This document shows, piece by piece, positions 52,497 to 61,898 of a stretch of DNA of 64,000 nucleotides (within the stretch, counting starts at the first letter, position 1; each line of letters opens with the position of its first letter). Position numbers and translations under genes: made by a program. Source of the DNA: Hyphomonas sp. (GTDB lineage: Bacteria; Pseudomonadota; Alphaproteobacteria; Caulobacterales; Hyphomonadaceae); the NCBI GenBank assembly GCA_020638455.1, contig JACKIK010000005.1, forward strand, positions 1-64,000, read 5' to 3'. Under the pieces are notes generated by a model that did no database searches, had not been told where the DNA came from, and saw only the letters and a list, made by a program, of their open reading frames with translations.

Positions 52497-53861
52497 ATGT
52501 TCGCAAGGTTGATGCTTGTTTTGCTCTGCGCGGTGAGCGTCACGGCCTGCGCGGGCACGCGCAAGGGGACGTATGCTTCGTGCCGGGCCGGCTATGAGGT
52601 TTCGGGACCGTTCAATGCCGATGAAGACCGGCGCGCAGGCGGAATAGCAGACAGCAGCAGCGTCTACCTGGATCTGCATGGCGCTGTGCCGCCGGGCAAC
52701 AGCACGTCACTGGATAATTCGATCAGTGATCGGATGGAGCGCGCCAAAGGCAATAAAAGGAACTACAATGCTCTGTTGCTCTCCACTGGCGGCGCCTGGG
52801 GCTCGTATGGTGCTGCGTTCCTGCGGGAACTGGCGGAGACTGGCAAGCTGCCGGCTTACGACCTTGTCACCGGAGCGAGCACTGGATCGATTATCGCGCC
52901 GTTTGCTTTCATTGGTGACACAAAGGCGCTGAAGGAAGCCGACAGTATCTACGCGGGACTCAGCGACACCGGCCTGGTGCGAAAGCGCGGCCCGTTCGAG
53001 CTGATCTGGTCGAGTTCCCTCTACGATACGAAAGGGCTGCAGAAGAAAATAGAGGACGAAATCGAAGAACTTGATGTCGTCCAGCGGGTCATCGATCGCT
53101 CCATGCCGGGCACGGCGGATGAAGGCCGCGTGCTCGCCATCGCGACGGTGAACATGGATACGGGCATGGTCGAGACTTACGACCTGACGGCCATTGCGCA
53201 CAGCGATCTCAAGCATTCCGAGAAAGAGCGGAGGTTTGCGGAGATCATCCTCGCCTCAACGGCAATCCCGTTGGCGTTTGAGCCCATCTACTTCGACAAT
53301 GGCTGCATGTACCTCGATGCGGGCCTGCGCCAGAATCTGTTCATGACGTCGGAACTGGTCGCCGCCAATGCCAGGGCTCTTGGCTTGTGGGTCAACGACA
53401 GCCCATCATCCTTTGGCGGCCGCAACTTTCGGGTCCAGGCGGCGGTCGGGATCATATCGGACGAACCCGAGGTGCGCGTGGCACTGGACATGATCGTGAA
53501 TGGCAACGGTTATGTCGGGACCGGACCATCGGGAGACACGGTTGTCAGCAAGGGCCTCATCCCGATCGCCCGGCGTTCGATGAACATCGTCAACGATACG
53601 GCGACCTGGGCGGCGGTTTCCCGGACAAGGGAAATCGCCATGCTGATGAACTGGAAGGAAATCCGCTACCAGGACGCCGCGCAGGTTTCGCTGTCGGGCC
53701 TGAACAAGGATGCCGTGTTCGATCCGGCGATGATCGCCCAGCTGCGGGCGGCCGGGAAACAGGCCGCGGGCGAAAATGAGCCGTGGAGGACCGTTCCCAC
53801 ATCTCCGGATCCCGGACTGGCGCCATTTGTCCGGAACGACTTTGTGCCGCCGGATGGCTAA
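52497..53861 (+). CDS. Patatin-like phospholipase lipoprotein
   Basis: 454 residues. Lipoprotein signal with lipobox VTAC (Cys18). The patatin hydrolase domain starts near residue 92: oxyanion region LLLSTGGAWGSYGAAFLREL, nucleophile Ser128 in GASTGS, and the Asp partner in YLDAGLRQN (Asp274). It would be a membrane-attached lipid acyl hydrolase. Active-site residues are intact. The last four bases overlap the convergent gene. The ATG at 52497 puts the signal at the N-terminus. Confidence 0.88.
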   Translation: MFARLMLVLLCAVSVTACAGTRKGTYASCRAGYEVSGPFNADEDRRAGGIADSSSVYLDLHGAVPPGNSTSLDNSISDRMERAKGNKRNYNALLLSTGGAWGSYGAAFLRELAETGKLPAYDLVTGASTGSIIAPFAFIGDTKALKEADSIYAGLSDTGLVRKRGPFELIWSSSLYDTKGLQKKIEDEIEELDVVQRVIDRSMPGTADEGRVLAIATVNMDTGMVETYDLTAIAHSDLKHSEKERRFAEIILASTAIPLAFEPIYFDNGCMYLDAGLRQNLFMTSELVAANARALGLWVNDSPSSFGGRNFRVQAAVGIISDEPEVRVALDMIVNGNGYVGTGPSGDTVVSKGLIPIARRSMNIVNDTATWAAVSRTREIAMLMNWKEIRYQDAAQVSLSGLNKDAVFDPAMIAQLRAAGKQAAGENEPWRTVPTSPDPGLAPFVRNDFVPPDG

Positions 53862-55117
53862 AGGCCGGCGCGAAGGGCGGCCCACTCGTTCGCGAGCTGG
53901 TCGCGGAAGGGTGGGGCGGCGATGGCGATGAGGCGGTCGGCGCGCTGGTCGATGTCGGCGGTCGCAAGGTCCGCGACGCCATGCTCGGTGACGACATAGC
54001 CGGTTTCGGAGCGGGGCAGTGTGATCGTCGGCGAGGCGAGCCGGGCGACGATGCGGGAGCGTTCGCCGCCGCGGGCCGTCGCCGGCAAGGCGATGATGTT
54101 CCGTCCGCCAGCGGAGAGGTTGGCCCCGCGCACGAAATTGCCAAGGCCGCCGGTCGAGGCGACCTGGCGCCCGTTCACCCATTCGGAATTGACCTGGCCG
54201 AAGAGGTCGACTTCGACACCGCCATTGATGGCGGCGAAGCGCGGAATGCCGGCGATCACCAGGACGGAATGGGTAACGCTGACGGGCTGGAAGCTGAAGC
54301 GCGGATCGGTGGCGGTGCGCTCATAGAGCGGTGGCGTGCCGATGGCGGTGCCGGTGAGGATCGCGCCGGGAGATGCGCTGATGGCACCGGCTTCCAGCGC
54401 CGCGAGAAGGGGATCGGATACCATGCCGGTATGAACGCGCATGTTGCGGTGGTGTGCGGCGGCGGCCATGGCAATCTGCTGCACGCTGCCGATGCCGGAC
54501 TGGACCGTGTAGCCGTCCGCAAGGAGCGTCGCGGCATGGGTAGCGATGGCTCTTGTTTCGTCGGAAAGCGGAGGGTCCGGCAGCGTGATCAGGGGCGATG
54601 CGTCTTCGATTGTTTCAGCGAAGGCATGGAGCGGCAGGTGAGGCGAAGCGGGTGGTGCGGGAAGGTCTGACCGGACGACGGCGATGAGGCGTACATCCGG
54701 GCGGCCGGTGATGGCCGGCGACATGTCCGTACCGAGACTGAGGGAGACATTGCCGCGGGCGTCCGGTGCAGAGACCGGAATGAAGGCGGCGTCGAGCGGG
54801 ACGGATTTCAGCCAGTCGAAGGCCTCGGAATAATGCAGGGGCAGCAGCCGGAAGCGGCCTGCTTCGAAACTCCTGCGGTGATCTGAATAGAGGAATGTGC
54901 CTTCGGCAGCGGCGTTGGGATGAAGGCCCGCCCAGTCGGTGTGGTTGATGCCCGGCAGCCAGTGGCCGAGAAAGGTCACGCCGTCGGCGAGCGCGGGATC
55001 GGTGCGAAAGGCATCCGCGAGGAAAGTGGGTTCGGCGGGGCCACCCGGAATGTAGAGGCGCGGCGCACCACTGGCCGCATCGCGAAGGGATTTCAGGAGT
55101 GCAGCGGTGTCCGTCAC
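53858..55117 (-). CDS. Acetyl-CoA hydrolase/transferase family protein
   Basis: 419 residues. Resembles 4-hydroxybutyrate CoA-transferase/acetyl-CoA hydrolase-type enzymes: TFLGHWLPGINHTDW early, GNVSLSLGTDMSPAI and VQSGIGSVQQIAMAAAA in the middle, then INGGVEVDLFGQVNSEWVNG with the expected catalytic Glu (GGVEVDLFGQVN). Moves or removes CoA from short acyl groups. Seven bases separate it from the DUF2855 gene. It completes the minus-strand P450 cluster. Confidence 0.88.
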   Translation of the reverse strand: MTDTAALLKSLRDAASGAPRLYIPGGPAEPTFLADAFRTDPALADGVTFLGHWLPGINHTDWAGLHPNAAAEGTFLYSDHRRSFEAGRFRLLPLHYSEAFDWLKSVPLDAAFIPVSAPDARGNVSLSLGTDMSPAITGRPDVRLIAVVRSDLPAPPASPHLPLHAFAETIEDASPLITLPDPPLSDETRAIATHAATLLADGYTVQSGIGSVQQIAMAAAAHHRNMRVHTGMVSDPLLAALEAGAISASPGAILTGTAIGTPPLYERTATDPRFSFQPVSVTHSVLVIAGIPRFAAINGGVEVDLFGQVNSEWVNGRQVASTGGLGNFVRGANLSAGGRNIIALPATARGGERSRIVARLASPTITLPRSETGYVVTEHGVADLATADIDQRADRLIAIAAPPFRDQLANEWAALRAGL

Positions 55118-55124
55118 CGGCGCG

Positions 55125-56195
55125 TCACGGCGCGAGGATCAGGCCCATGCCGGGGCTGACCTTGGCCTCCAGCGTTTCCTGCCAGGCGCCGGTGATGGCG
55201 TCGTGGCCGTTCGCCATCTGCGGCGTCACGAAATCTTTCGAGGCGCGATAGAAGCTCATCAGGGACTGGCCAAGGCGGGCGTTCAGCACATCCGCGCCGA
55301 GCGCCTTTGCGCGTTCTGCCGCATAGGTCGGCACGAAGAAGAATTCCGGCTGCGGATCGGGCAGCGGCACCGGCGCGCGGTTGCCTTCCCAGTCGGTGAC
55401 ACCGATGACGAGACTGCGCACCAGCCGGTCGCGCAGGGCATTGTGCACGTCGGCCGTCAGGGTCGGCCGGCCGAGGAAGTCGACAAAGGCAGTGAGTCCG
55501 CGTGCGTGCAGCCGGTCGACATCGTCATAGGTCCGGACGCGGCCATAGAGGCCTGTGGATTCCACGAAGTCCTTGTTGCCCGGAGAAGTCAGCGCCACCG
55601 TATCGACTCCGCCACGCTGCTTGAGGCAGTGGGCGAGGGCCATGGCCGTCTTGGAGGATGCCGAGGAAATGACCACGGTTTCCGGGATCGGATCACCCGT
55701 CTCCATCAGCGTGTCGTCGATCATCCAGCCTGTGGTGAAAAGCGGGCGGAACAGCATCTGCTGCGCCTCGAAGGCGGCGTCATAGGACGGATCGGCAGCG
55801 GTGAAGATGTAGGTGTTGTAGATTGGCGCAAGGCCCTGGCGGTGCGCTGCGCCGTCGACGAAGCTCGCCTTCGAGATATTTACGGGCTGGACATCGAACG
55901 CGTCAGAGATCGGAAGGTAGCCATAGACCCGCTGGCCGGGCTCGACACCTTCGGCATTGGATTCAGTCACGGTCGCGAAGCCCCAGACGGGTACGCGCCC
56001 GAAAGCCGGGTCGGCGGCCGGGAAGAAACTCCAGTATTTCATCGCCTCGCCGAATGTCGCATAGGTGACGTTGTTGGCGGTGAGGGCAAAGGCTTCGACC
56101 TTCAGGCGGGCATGGCCCGGCGCAAGCGGGGGAAGGGGCTGTACGGCCCAGTGCACGTCGCGCAGGTCGTCGCGGCGGATGAGAAAATCGGTCAT
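55125..56195 (-). CDS. DUF2855 family protein
   Basis: 356 residues. An MDR-like (zinc-independent quinone-reductase-type) fold is suggested: VEAFALTANNVTYATFGEAM, VWGFATVTESNAEGVEPGQR, then a nucleotide-binding-like VVISSASSKTAMALAHCL. It matches DUF2855 in length and layout. Exact reaction unknown. Overlaps the hydratase gene by ATGA. Confidence 0.85.
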   Translation of the reverse strand: MTDFLIRRDDLRDVHWAVQPLPPLAPGHARLKVEAFALTANNVTYATFGEAMKYWSFFPAADPAFGRVPVWGFATVTESNAEGVEPGQRVYGYLPISDAFDVQPVNISKASFVDGAAHRQGLAPIYNTYIFTAADPSYDAAFEAQQMLFRPLFTTGWMIDDTLMETGDPIPETVVISSASSKTAMALAHCLKQRGGVDTVALTSPGNKDFVESTGLYGRVRTYDDVDRLHARGLTAFVDFLGRPTLTADVHNALRDRLVRSLVIGVTDWEGNRAPVPLPDPQPEFFFVPTYAAERAKALGADVLNARLGQSLMSFYRASKDFVTPQMANGHDAITGAWQETLEAKVSPGMGLILAP

Positions 56196-56947
56196 GATTT
56201 CGGCTTCCCTGATTTCCCCGTAAAGGCCGCGATTCGGGCCTGCATGTCAGGCCCCACACCTTCGGCATTGAGGATTTCCCATTGCAGGCCGCTGTCCATG
56301 TCGCGAGCATCGGTGGCCTCCAGGAGGCGCTTGTTGGCGGCGTGGGAGAACGGGGAGTTCGCCGTGATCTGCTGTGCCAGCTTCAGGATGGCAGATTCGA
56401 ACTCGCCCTCCGGAACGACCATTTCGGCGAGGCCGATACGCAGGGCCTCGGCGGCACCGATCATTTCGGCCGTGAACATGAGACGCTTTGCCGTCGCGAT
56501 GCCGACGCGGCGGGGGAGACGCTGGCTCATGCCCCAGATCGGGGTCAGCGCCCATTTGGCATGGGTATCGCCAAAACGGGCGCTGTCGGCGGCGATAATG
56601 AAGTCGGCTGCCAGCGCCACTTCCAGCGCGCCGGTGTAGCAATGGCCATGCACGGCGGCGATGACGGGCTTCGGAAGTCGCTCCATCAGGCGCAGCGTCT
56701 CGGAATGCCAGCCGCGGGACGGCACCGCCTCGCCCTCGGCAATGTCGGCGAGGTCGTGACCGGCGGAGAAGCATTTTCCCGCACCGCGCAGGACGACGCA
56801 GCCGATGCTTTCATCTTTGTAGAGGGCGGTGACATGCGTGCGCAGTTCGCGGAACATGGCCACGGTGAGCGCATTCAGCTTATCCGGCCGGTTGAGGGTG
56901 AGGACGGCGCAACCATCTGTATCCTGACGGGTGACGAGGTCGCTCAT
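56192..56947 (-). CDS. Enoyl-CoA hydratase/isomerase family enzyme
   Basis: 251 residues from the ATG at 56947. Crotonase fold with VLTLNRPDKLNALTV, first oxyanion segment LRGAGKCFSAGHDLAD, second AAVHGHCYTGALEVALAADF, then SARFGDTHAKWALTPIWGMS. The usual second Glu position reads Lys/Trp here, so it may be an isomerase or lack standard hydratase activity. Overlaps P450 and DUF2855 genes by ATGA at each end. Confidence 0.9.
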   Translation of the reverse strand: MSDLVTRQDTDGCAVLTLNRPDKLNALTVAMFRELRTHVTALYKDESIGCVVLRGAGKCFSAGHDLADIAEGEAVPSRGWHSETLRLMERLPKPVIAAVHGHCYTGALEVALAADFIIAADSARFGDTHAKWALTPIWGMSQRLPRRVGIATAKRLMFTAEMIGAAEALRIGLAEMVVPEGEFESAILKLAQQITANSPFSHAANKRLLEATDARDMDSGLQWEILNAEGVGPDMQARIAAFTGKSGKPKS

Positions 56948-58275
56948 GTGCCGAGATCCACCATCAGGCTGGAGATCGCATGGACGAAATTGTTGGGCGC
57001 GATGGTCTGCTGGCCTGTCCATTTCACGTCCGGGAAGCGGGAGAGGATCTGCCGGTAGGCTGCTTCGAGCTGCATGTTGGCGACGCGCTGGCCGAGGCAG
57101 ACATGCGGTCCGTTGCCGAAGGACATGTGTTCCTTTGCATTCTCGCGGGTAATGTCGAAGCGATGCGGGTCCGGGAACTTGGCCGGGTCGCGATTGGCGG
57201 CGGGGTAGTACATGACGACCTTTTCGCCTTCGGCGATGGGTTGGCCGCCGAGCTCTGTATCTGCTGTCGCCGTGCGGCGCATATAGGTCACCGGCGTCAC
57301 CATGCGGATCGCTTCGTGGACGAAGTTGGGGAACAGGTCCGGACCGGCCTGCAGTTTCGCCTTCTGGTCCGGGAATTCGGTCAACAGGCGCATGGTGCCG
57401 GAGAGGGAGTTGCGGGTCGTGTCGTTGCCGGCGAACACGATCAGCAGCCAGGAGCCGTCGAGGAATTCGGGGCTCAGCGGTTCGCCGTCGATCTTCACAT
57501 TGGCGATGGCGGAGAGCAGGTCTTCTTTCGGCTCGCGCCGACGCTCCGCCAGGATGTGGCGGCCATAGTCGAACATCGCCTGGATCTCGGTCATGAAGGC
57601 CATGATCTGTTCGGGCGTGACATTGCCGAGGCCTTCCTGCTGGGCCTGGTATTGCGAGGTTTCGAGGAAGTGCATCCAGTGGACGAGCTTTGGCCGGTCG
57701 GCCGCCGGCACGCCGAGGATTTCGCAGAGGGTGAAGAGAGGCAGCTCGGCAGAGAACATTTCCACCATGTCGACCACCGGGCCCTGCTTCTCCATCGCGT
57801 CCAGGAGTTCCGTGACGTGCGCATCGACGCGCTTCTTCAGTTCGGCGACAAAGCCGGGGCGGAAGAAGTGCATGTGTTCCATGCGGAGCGGCGTGTGGTA
57901 GGGGCGGTCCAGATTGATCAGGCTGTTGAGGCTGGACGCGTGCAGCAGCGGGTGGCGCGGCTCGTCCGGCAGGCCATAGGTCATTAGGATGCCGCCGCGC
58001 TGTGAGGAGAAAGTGGCCGGGTCGACCTCCACTTTCTTGACCAGCTCATAGGAGGTCACGGCCCAGAAGCCGGCGCCCTTGTGCTCCGGGTGCCACATGA
58101 CCGGCGCCTTCTCGCGCATCTCCGCGAAGGCATCGTGCGTGTAGCCGCCACGCGAGGAGAAAACCTCCGGGTCCGTCAGGTCGACCGGCGGAGCCAGGTT
58201 GTAGACGGGCTTGTTCTTCGGCGCGTGTGGCGGCGCTTCGTGCTGATAGGTCTCGGTGACATTCTGAAGGGTCAT
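56944..58275 (-). CDS. Cytochrome P450 monooxygenase
   Basis: 443 residues. All P450 marks are present: I-helix oxygen-activation AGNDTTRN, K-helix EAIRMV (E-x-x-R), and heme-binding FGNGPHVCLGQRVA with the axial Cys about residue 385. Soluble bacterial class; needs a ferredoxin and reductase not seen here. The N-terminal SRGGYTHDAFAEMRE segment is like terpene or steroid hydroxylase P450s; a specific family cannot be given. The start at 58275 is chosen because the protein continues from MTLQNVTET. Confidence 0.93.
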   Translation of the reverse strand: MTLQNVTETYQHEAPPHAPKNKPVYNLAPPVDLTDPEVFSSRGGYTHDAFAEMREKAPVMWHPEHKGAGFWAVTSYELVKKVEVDPATFSSQRGGILMTYGLPDEPRHPLLHASSLNSLINLDRPYHTPLRMEHMHFFRPGFVAELKKRVDAHVTELLDAMEKQGPVVDMVEMFSAELPLFTLCEILGVPAADRPKLVHWMHFLETSQYQAQQEGLGNVTPEQIMAFMTEIQAMFDYGRHILAERRREPKEDLLSAIANVKIDGEPLSPEFLDGSWLLIVFAGNDTTRNSLSGTMRLLTEFPDQKAKLQAGPDLFPNFVHEAIRMVTPVTYMRRTATADTELGGQPIAEGEKVVMYYPAANRDPAKFPDPHRFDITRENAKEHMSFGNGPHVCLGQRVANMQLEAAYRQILSRFPDVKWTGQQTIAPNNFVHAISSLMVDLGT

Positions 58276-58325
58276 GCGGGTCTCCCTGATGGCGAATGCC
58301 ACGGGCGGCCCTGTTCCCGGCCGTC

Positions 58326-59423
58326 TCAGCGCGGCTTGCTGCTTTTCCTGTTGCGGGACAGCTTAGCCGACCGGGGCTTGCTGCCAAGTCGTGACTTGGG
58401 GGAAGGACGGTCCGGCCGGGTCGTCCATTCCTCGTCCGGCTTGCGGCCTTTGCGCTGGCGCGCCGTGGAGGCCTGTTTCGCGCCCGCTTTCGGAGCGGGC
58501 TTGCCGCGCCCGGCGCCTGTCTTCTGGCCGGGCTTCATGCCGGGTTTGTGGCCGGGTTTGTGGCCTGGGCCGGAGCGGTCTTTCGGGCCTGCGCCTGCAG
58601 CGCCTGCGTAGAGATGGCCGACGGCCTGGGCCAGCAGGTCAGGCGGCACTTCGTCGACCTGGCCGGGCTTCAGGTCGGTGAGTTCGAACGGGCCGTATGC
58701 GACGCGGATGAGGCGGTTGACGATCAGGTCGACGGCTTCCAGCGCGCGGCGCACTTCGCGTTTCTTGCCTTCCGAAAGGGTGACGGTGAGCCAGTTGTTG
58801 GCGCCGGTTTCCCGGTCCAGCACGGCCCGGATCGGCTGGTAGGTCACGCCTTCGACGGTGATGCCACCGGCGAGCTTCTGCAGCTTTTCGGGCGTCACCG
58901 TGCCATGGGCGCGGACGCGATAGGTCCGCTCCAGTCCAGACGATGGCAGCTCCAGCGCGCGGGCGAGGGCGCCGTCATTGGTCAGCAGCAACAGGCCCTC
59001 GGTGGTGAGGTCGAGGCGGCCGACGGTGACCACGCGCGGCAGGCCCTTCGGCAGTTCGTCGAAAATCGTGCGCCGGCCTTCCGGGTCGGCATTGGTGGTG
59101 ATCAGGCCCGAGGGCTTGTGGTAGCGCCAGAGTCGGGTCGCATCGGGGGCGGCAACGGTGCGCCGGCCGACGCGGATGAGCTCCTTGCCCGTGACCTTGA
59201 AGGCGGGTGATGTGAGCGTCCTGCCGTCAACGGTGACCTTGCCTTCCTCAATCAGGCGTTCGGCCTCGCGGCGCGAGGCGACGCCCGCACGGGCGAGGTA
59301 TTTTGCGATCCGTTCGCCTTCGCTCCAGTCGGGCTCGGGCGCCGGACTGCGGGGCTTTGCTGGCTTGCCTTTCGGGCCGGATGGTTTCCGGCTTGGGCGG
59401 CCCGTCTCCCGACGCTCCGTCAT
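58326..59423 (-). CDS. rRNA pseudouridine synthase, RsuA/RluB family
   Basis: 365 residues. A basic Pro-rich N-tail, then an S4 RNA-binding domain (about 35-95: RIAKYLARAGVASRREAERL, EEGKVTVDGRTL), then the pseudouridine synthase domain (about 98-275) with catalytic Asp in GRLDLTTEGLLLLTNDG and KKREVRRALEAVDLIVNRL. The C-terminal 80 residues are a Lys/Pro/Gly-rich repeat tail (GHKPGHKPGMKPGQK) ending SAKLSRNRKSSKPR; it likely binds RNA non-specifically. The most similar members are RluB-like; target base not certain. Confidence 0.9.
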   Translation of the reverse strand: MTERRETGRPSRKPSGPKGKPAKPRSPAPEPDWSEGERIAKYLARAGVASRREAERLIEEGKVTVDGRTLTSPAFKVTGKELIRVGRRTVAAPDATRLWRYHKPSGLITTNADPEGRRTIFDELPKGLPRVVTVGRLDLTTEGLLLLTNDGALARALELPSSGLERTYRVRAHGTVTPEKLQKLAGGITVEGVTYQPIRAVLDRETGANNWLTVTLSEGKKREVRRALEAVDLIVNRLIRVAYGPFELTDLKPGQVDEVPPDLLAQAVGHLYAGAAGAGPKDRSGPGHKPGHKPGMKPGQKTGAGRGKPAPKAGAKQASTARQRKGRKPDEEWTTRPDRPSPKSRLGSKPRSAKLSRNRKSSKPR

Positions 59424-59444
59424 GATCAGTCCTTCCTGTTCGGC

Positions 59445-60845
59445 CTACTTCGACAGCTCGGTCAGCAGCGTGTGCCAGTAGTTCAGTGCGCCGGGGATGG
59501 AGGCGACCGGCACACGCTCGTTCAGGCCATGCGAGAAATCGTCCGACGGCTTCATGAAGATGCCGCAGACGCCATAGCTGGGGATGCCCTGGGCGCGGAA
59601 GAACAGGCTGTCGGTGGCCCCGGCAGACATGTTCGGGATGACCGGAACACCCGGCGCCTCGACGTCGACCGCCTTGCGGACGGCGGCCATGAGGGTGGGG
59701 TCAAGCGGCGAGGCATCGCTGGAATGGGCCGCCAGAGGCAGGCTCACCGTTGCGCCCGGGCCGGCAAGTTCCTGCAGCTTCTGCAGAATGGAGTCCGGTG
59801 AGACGCCGGGGAAGATCCGGCAGTTCACATTGGCGGAAACATGCTGCGGCAGGGCGTTCTGAGCGTGCCCGCCGTCGATCAGTGTCGCAACGCAGGTCGT
59901 ACGGATCTGGCCGATATATTCCGGCTCCTTCGACAGCCTGGCGACCGCGTCCGCATCGGACGGGTCGGCGGCGAACTTCGCCATGGCTTCGCCGAGGTCT
60001 CCCGGTGTCTGTTTGGCGGACTCACGGAAGTAGCCGAGCGTGACCTCGCTTGTCTGGACCGGGAATTCGTAAGCAGCGATGCGCTCGATCACGCCGGCCA
60101 TGTCGACGATTGCATTCGAGCCCGTCGGGCGGCTGGAGTGGCCGCCGGGATTGGTGATGACGATTTCGTAGTCGGCATAGGTCTTTTCGCCGGCCTGGAG
60201 GCTATAGTAGTGCGGCGTGCCGTCCTCGCCGAGCGTGCCGCCGCCGGCGTCAGCGTTCAGCACGAACCGGGCATCCCTGAAGCGCGGCGCGATCGCTTCT
60301 GCCGTTTTCTGCGTGGTTTCCTCGTCGCCCGTCAGCACAAGGATGAGATCGTGCGAGGGCACGAAGCCTTCGCGCTTCAGGCGCAGCAGCGTGGTGACCA
60401 GCATGGTGAGGCCGTATTTGTCGTCCAGCACGCCGCGGCCGTAATAATAGGTGCCGTCGGTTTCCATCCTGAACGGGTCGCGGACCCAGTCTGCCGGGTT
60501 GGCTTCGACGACATCCATGTGGGCGTTCAGGACAATCGGGGCCTCGGCGCTCTTGCCGTGATAGGTGGCGATGAGCGTCGCGGTCTCGCCCAGCGGCACG
60601 AGTTCGATGTCTTCATCGGCAAAGCCGCCCGCCTTGAGCACGCCGGCCAGATAGTCGGCATAGGCGGGCACCCTGCCGCGGCCGGCCACGGTATCAAAGG
60701 CGACCGAGGCGCCGAGAATCTCGGTGGCCTTGTCGACGTCAGCCTGGCTGACGGCCCTCTGCGGGGCGGCACCGGCCGGCGCGGTCATGCAGCCGGCGAG
60801 GAAGAATGCCGCCAGGGCCGGCAGCAGCTTGGTCGTGTGGGACAT
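59445..60845 (-). CDS. M20-family metallopeptidase lipoprotein
   Basis: 466 residues. Lipoprotein signal with lipobox FLAGC (Cys19). Di-zinc motifs: IVLNAHMDVVEA (His and Asp), GRGVLDDKYGLTML (bridging Asp), VLTGDEETTQKTAE (catalytic Glu pair), DAGGGTLG, and a late His in SDDFSHGLNE. The dimerisation domain (about 200-330) contains ITNPGGHSSRP. It resembles Xaa-His/PepV-type dipeptidases and related carboxypeptidases. Likely periplasmic or outer-membrane-bound amino-acid scavenging. Confidence 0.9.
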   Translation of the reverse strand: MSHTTKLLPALAAFFLAGCMTAPAGAAPQRAVSQADVDKATEILGASVAFDTVAGRGRVPAYADYLAGVLKAGGFADEDIELVPLGETATLIATYHGKSAEAPIVLNAHMDVVEANPADWVRDPFRMETDGTYYYGRGVLDDKYGLTMLVTTLLRLKREGFVPSHDLILVLTGDEETTQKTAEAIAPRFRDARFVLNADAGGGTLGEDGTPHYYSLQAGEKTYADYEIVITNPGGHSSRPTGSNAIVDMAGVIERIAAYEFPVQTSEVTLGYFRESAKQTPGDLGEAMAKFAADPSDADAVARLSKEPEYIGQIRTTCVATLIDGGHAQNALPQHVSANVNCRIFPGVSPDSILQKLQELAGPGATVSLPLAAHSSDASPLDPTLMAAVRKAVDVEAPGVPVIPNMSAGATDSLFFRAQGIPSYGVCGIFMKPSDDFSHGLNERVPVASIPGALNYWHTLLTELSK

Positions 60846-60862
60846 GGGGGACAACTCCGTCT

Positions 60863-61270
60863 TCACCCGATGAACTGCGCGAGCGGGGCGGCGATGGCAA
60901 GCCCGATAATGAGCTCCAGCACGATCCAGACAGGGATCAGCCCGGCTTCGCGGTTCCGGTTGCGGTCGGCGACCAGCGACAAGGCACGCCCGAGGGCGGC
61001 GCCGATCCAGCCGACGGCGATCGGCAGCACGGCCACGACGGCAAAGACTGGCGGCATCGACACGACGATCGCCAGCGCCATCATGTGCGAGAACAGGAAC
61101 AGGCCGCCAAACGTTGCCCGGAATTCCGAAAAGCCGCCCGGCTTCAGCGGGTCGGGATCTTCGATGAGTCGGACAATGCCTGCCGCCCAGCCAGGGGCGA
61201 ACAGGCCGCCAAGCCCCAGCACCGCACCGAAGGTGAGCGCGACGCTGGAAATGATTGCGCCATAATGCAT
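60863..61270 (-). CDS. DUF4345 family membrane protein
   Basis: 135 residues, four predicted helices: GAIISSVALTFGAVLGLGGL, GGLFLFSHMMALAIVVSM, FAVVAVLPIAVGWIGAAL and WIVLELIIGLAIAAPLAQ. The conserved FRATFGGLFLF segment is the DUF4345 mark. Function unknown. It ends 17 bases before the peptidase gene, so co-transcription is likely. Confidence 0.78.
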   Translation of the reverse strand: MHYGAIISSVALTFGAVLGLGGLFAPGWAAGIVRLIEDPDPLKPGGFSEFRATFGGLFLFSHMMALAIVVSMPPVFAVVAVLPIAVGWIGAALGRALSLVADRNRNREAGLIPVWIVLELIIGLAIAAPLAQFIG

Positions 61271-61411
61271 GCGAGGCCCTTTCAGATGTGGGAAGAAGAC
61301 TAGGGCGCTTCGCCCGCAAGTCCATGCCTTGACCTGCATGCGCTGAAAGGTTGCGGATATGTCTTGCAAAGCCAGCAAGGCATGCCGATATTCGATAAGA
61401 AGGAGGGAGCC

Positions 61412-61894
61412 ATGTCTTCCCATTTGGTAGACCGTATCGCCAGGATGCTGAAAGACGGCGTCGCAGGCTTCATGGACGGTCTTGAGGATGGCGACCCCGT
61501 GCCCGCCGGCAATCCTGCATTGACCCTGATCGAGGAAATGCGCAATGCGCTGAGCAGCCTTGCAGCCGAACGGCACCTGGCCGGCAAGCGGCTGAATGCG
61601 CTCGACGCACAACTGGCCGATATCGGCGGCAAGGCCGAACTGGCTGTCGGCGCAGACCGGGACGACCTCGCCCGTGCGGTTCTCGGCCGGCGGCACGCGC
61701 TGGCGGAGGAACGCGCAGGCCTTGAGGCAAGCCTCAGGAAAATCGATGCCGAAAGCGGGCGGCTGTCGCAGCTGATCGAGCAGATGAAGCACGAAGCAGG
61801 TCTGGGCGGATCGCTGACTGCGGCTGAAGAAGCCGCGTTCCGGGACCTGCAGCGTCTCGCGGCGGGGCGGACGGAACAGAAGCAAGGGGATTGA
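61412..61894 (+). CDS. Coiled-coil protein of a YqiJ-YqiK operon, PspA-like
   Basis: 160 residues, helical. N-terminal RIARMLKDGVAGFMDGLEDG resembles the amphipathic start of PspA/IM30-type proteins; the rest is an antiparallel coiled coil (about 35-150: RLNALDAQLADIGGKAEL, RKIDAESGRLSQLIEQMKHE). Shorter than PspA (about 220 residues). Strong ribosome site AAGGAGGG. It is four bases from the YqiJ-like gene and therefore likely works with the flotillin. Confidence 0.7.
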   Translation: MSSHLVDRIARMLKDGVAGFMDGLEDGDPVPAGNPALTLIEEMRNALSSLAAERHLAGKRLNALDAQLADIGGKAELAVGADRDDLARAVLGRRHALAEERAGLEASLRKIDAESGRLSQLIEQMKHEAGLGGSLTAAEEAAFRDLQRLAAGRTEQKQGD

Positions 61895-61898
61895 TGCC

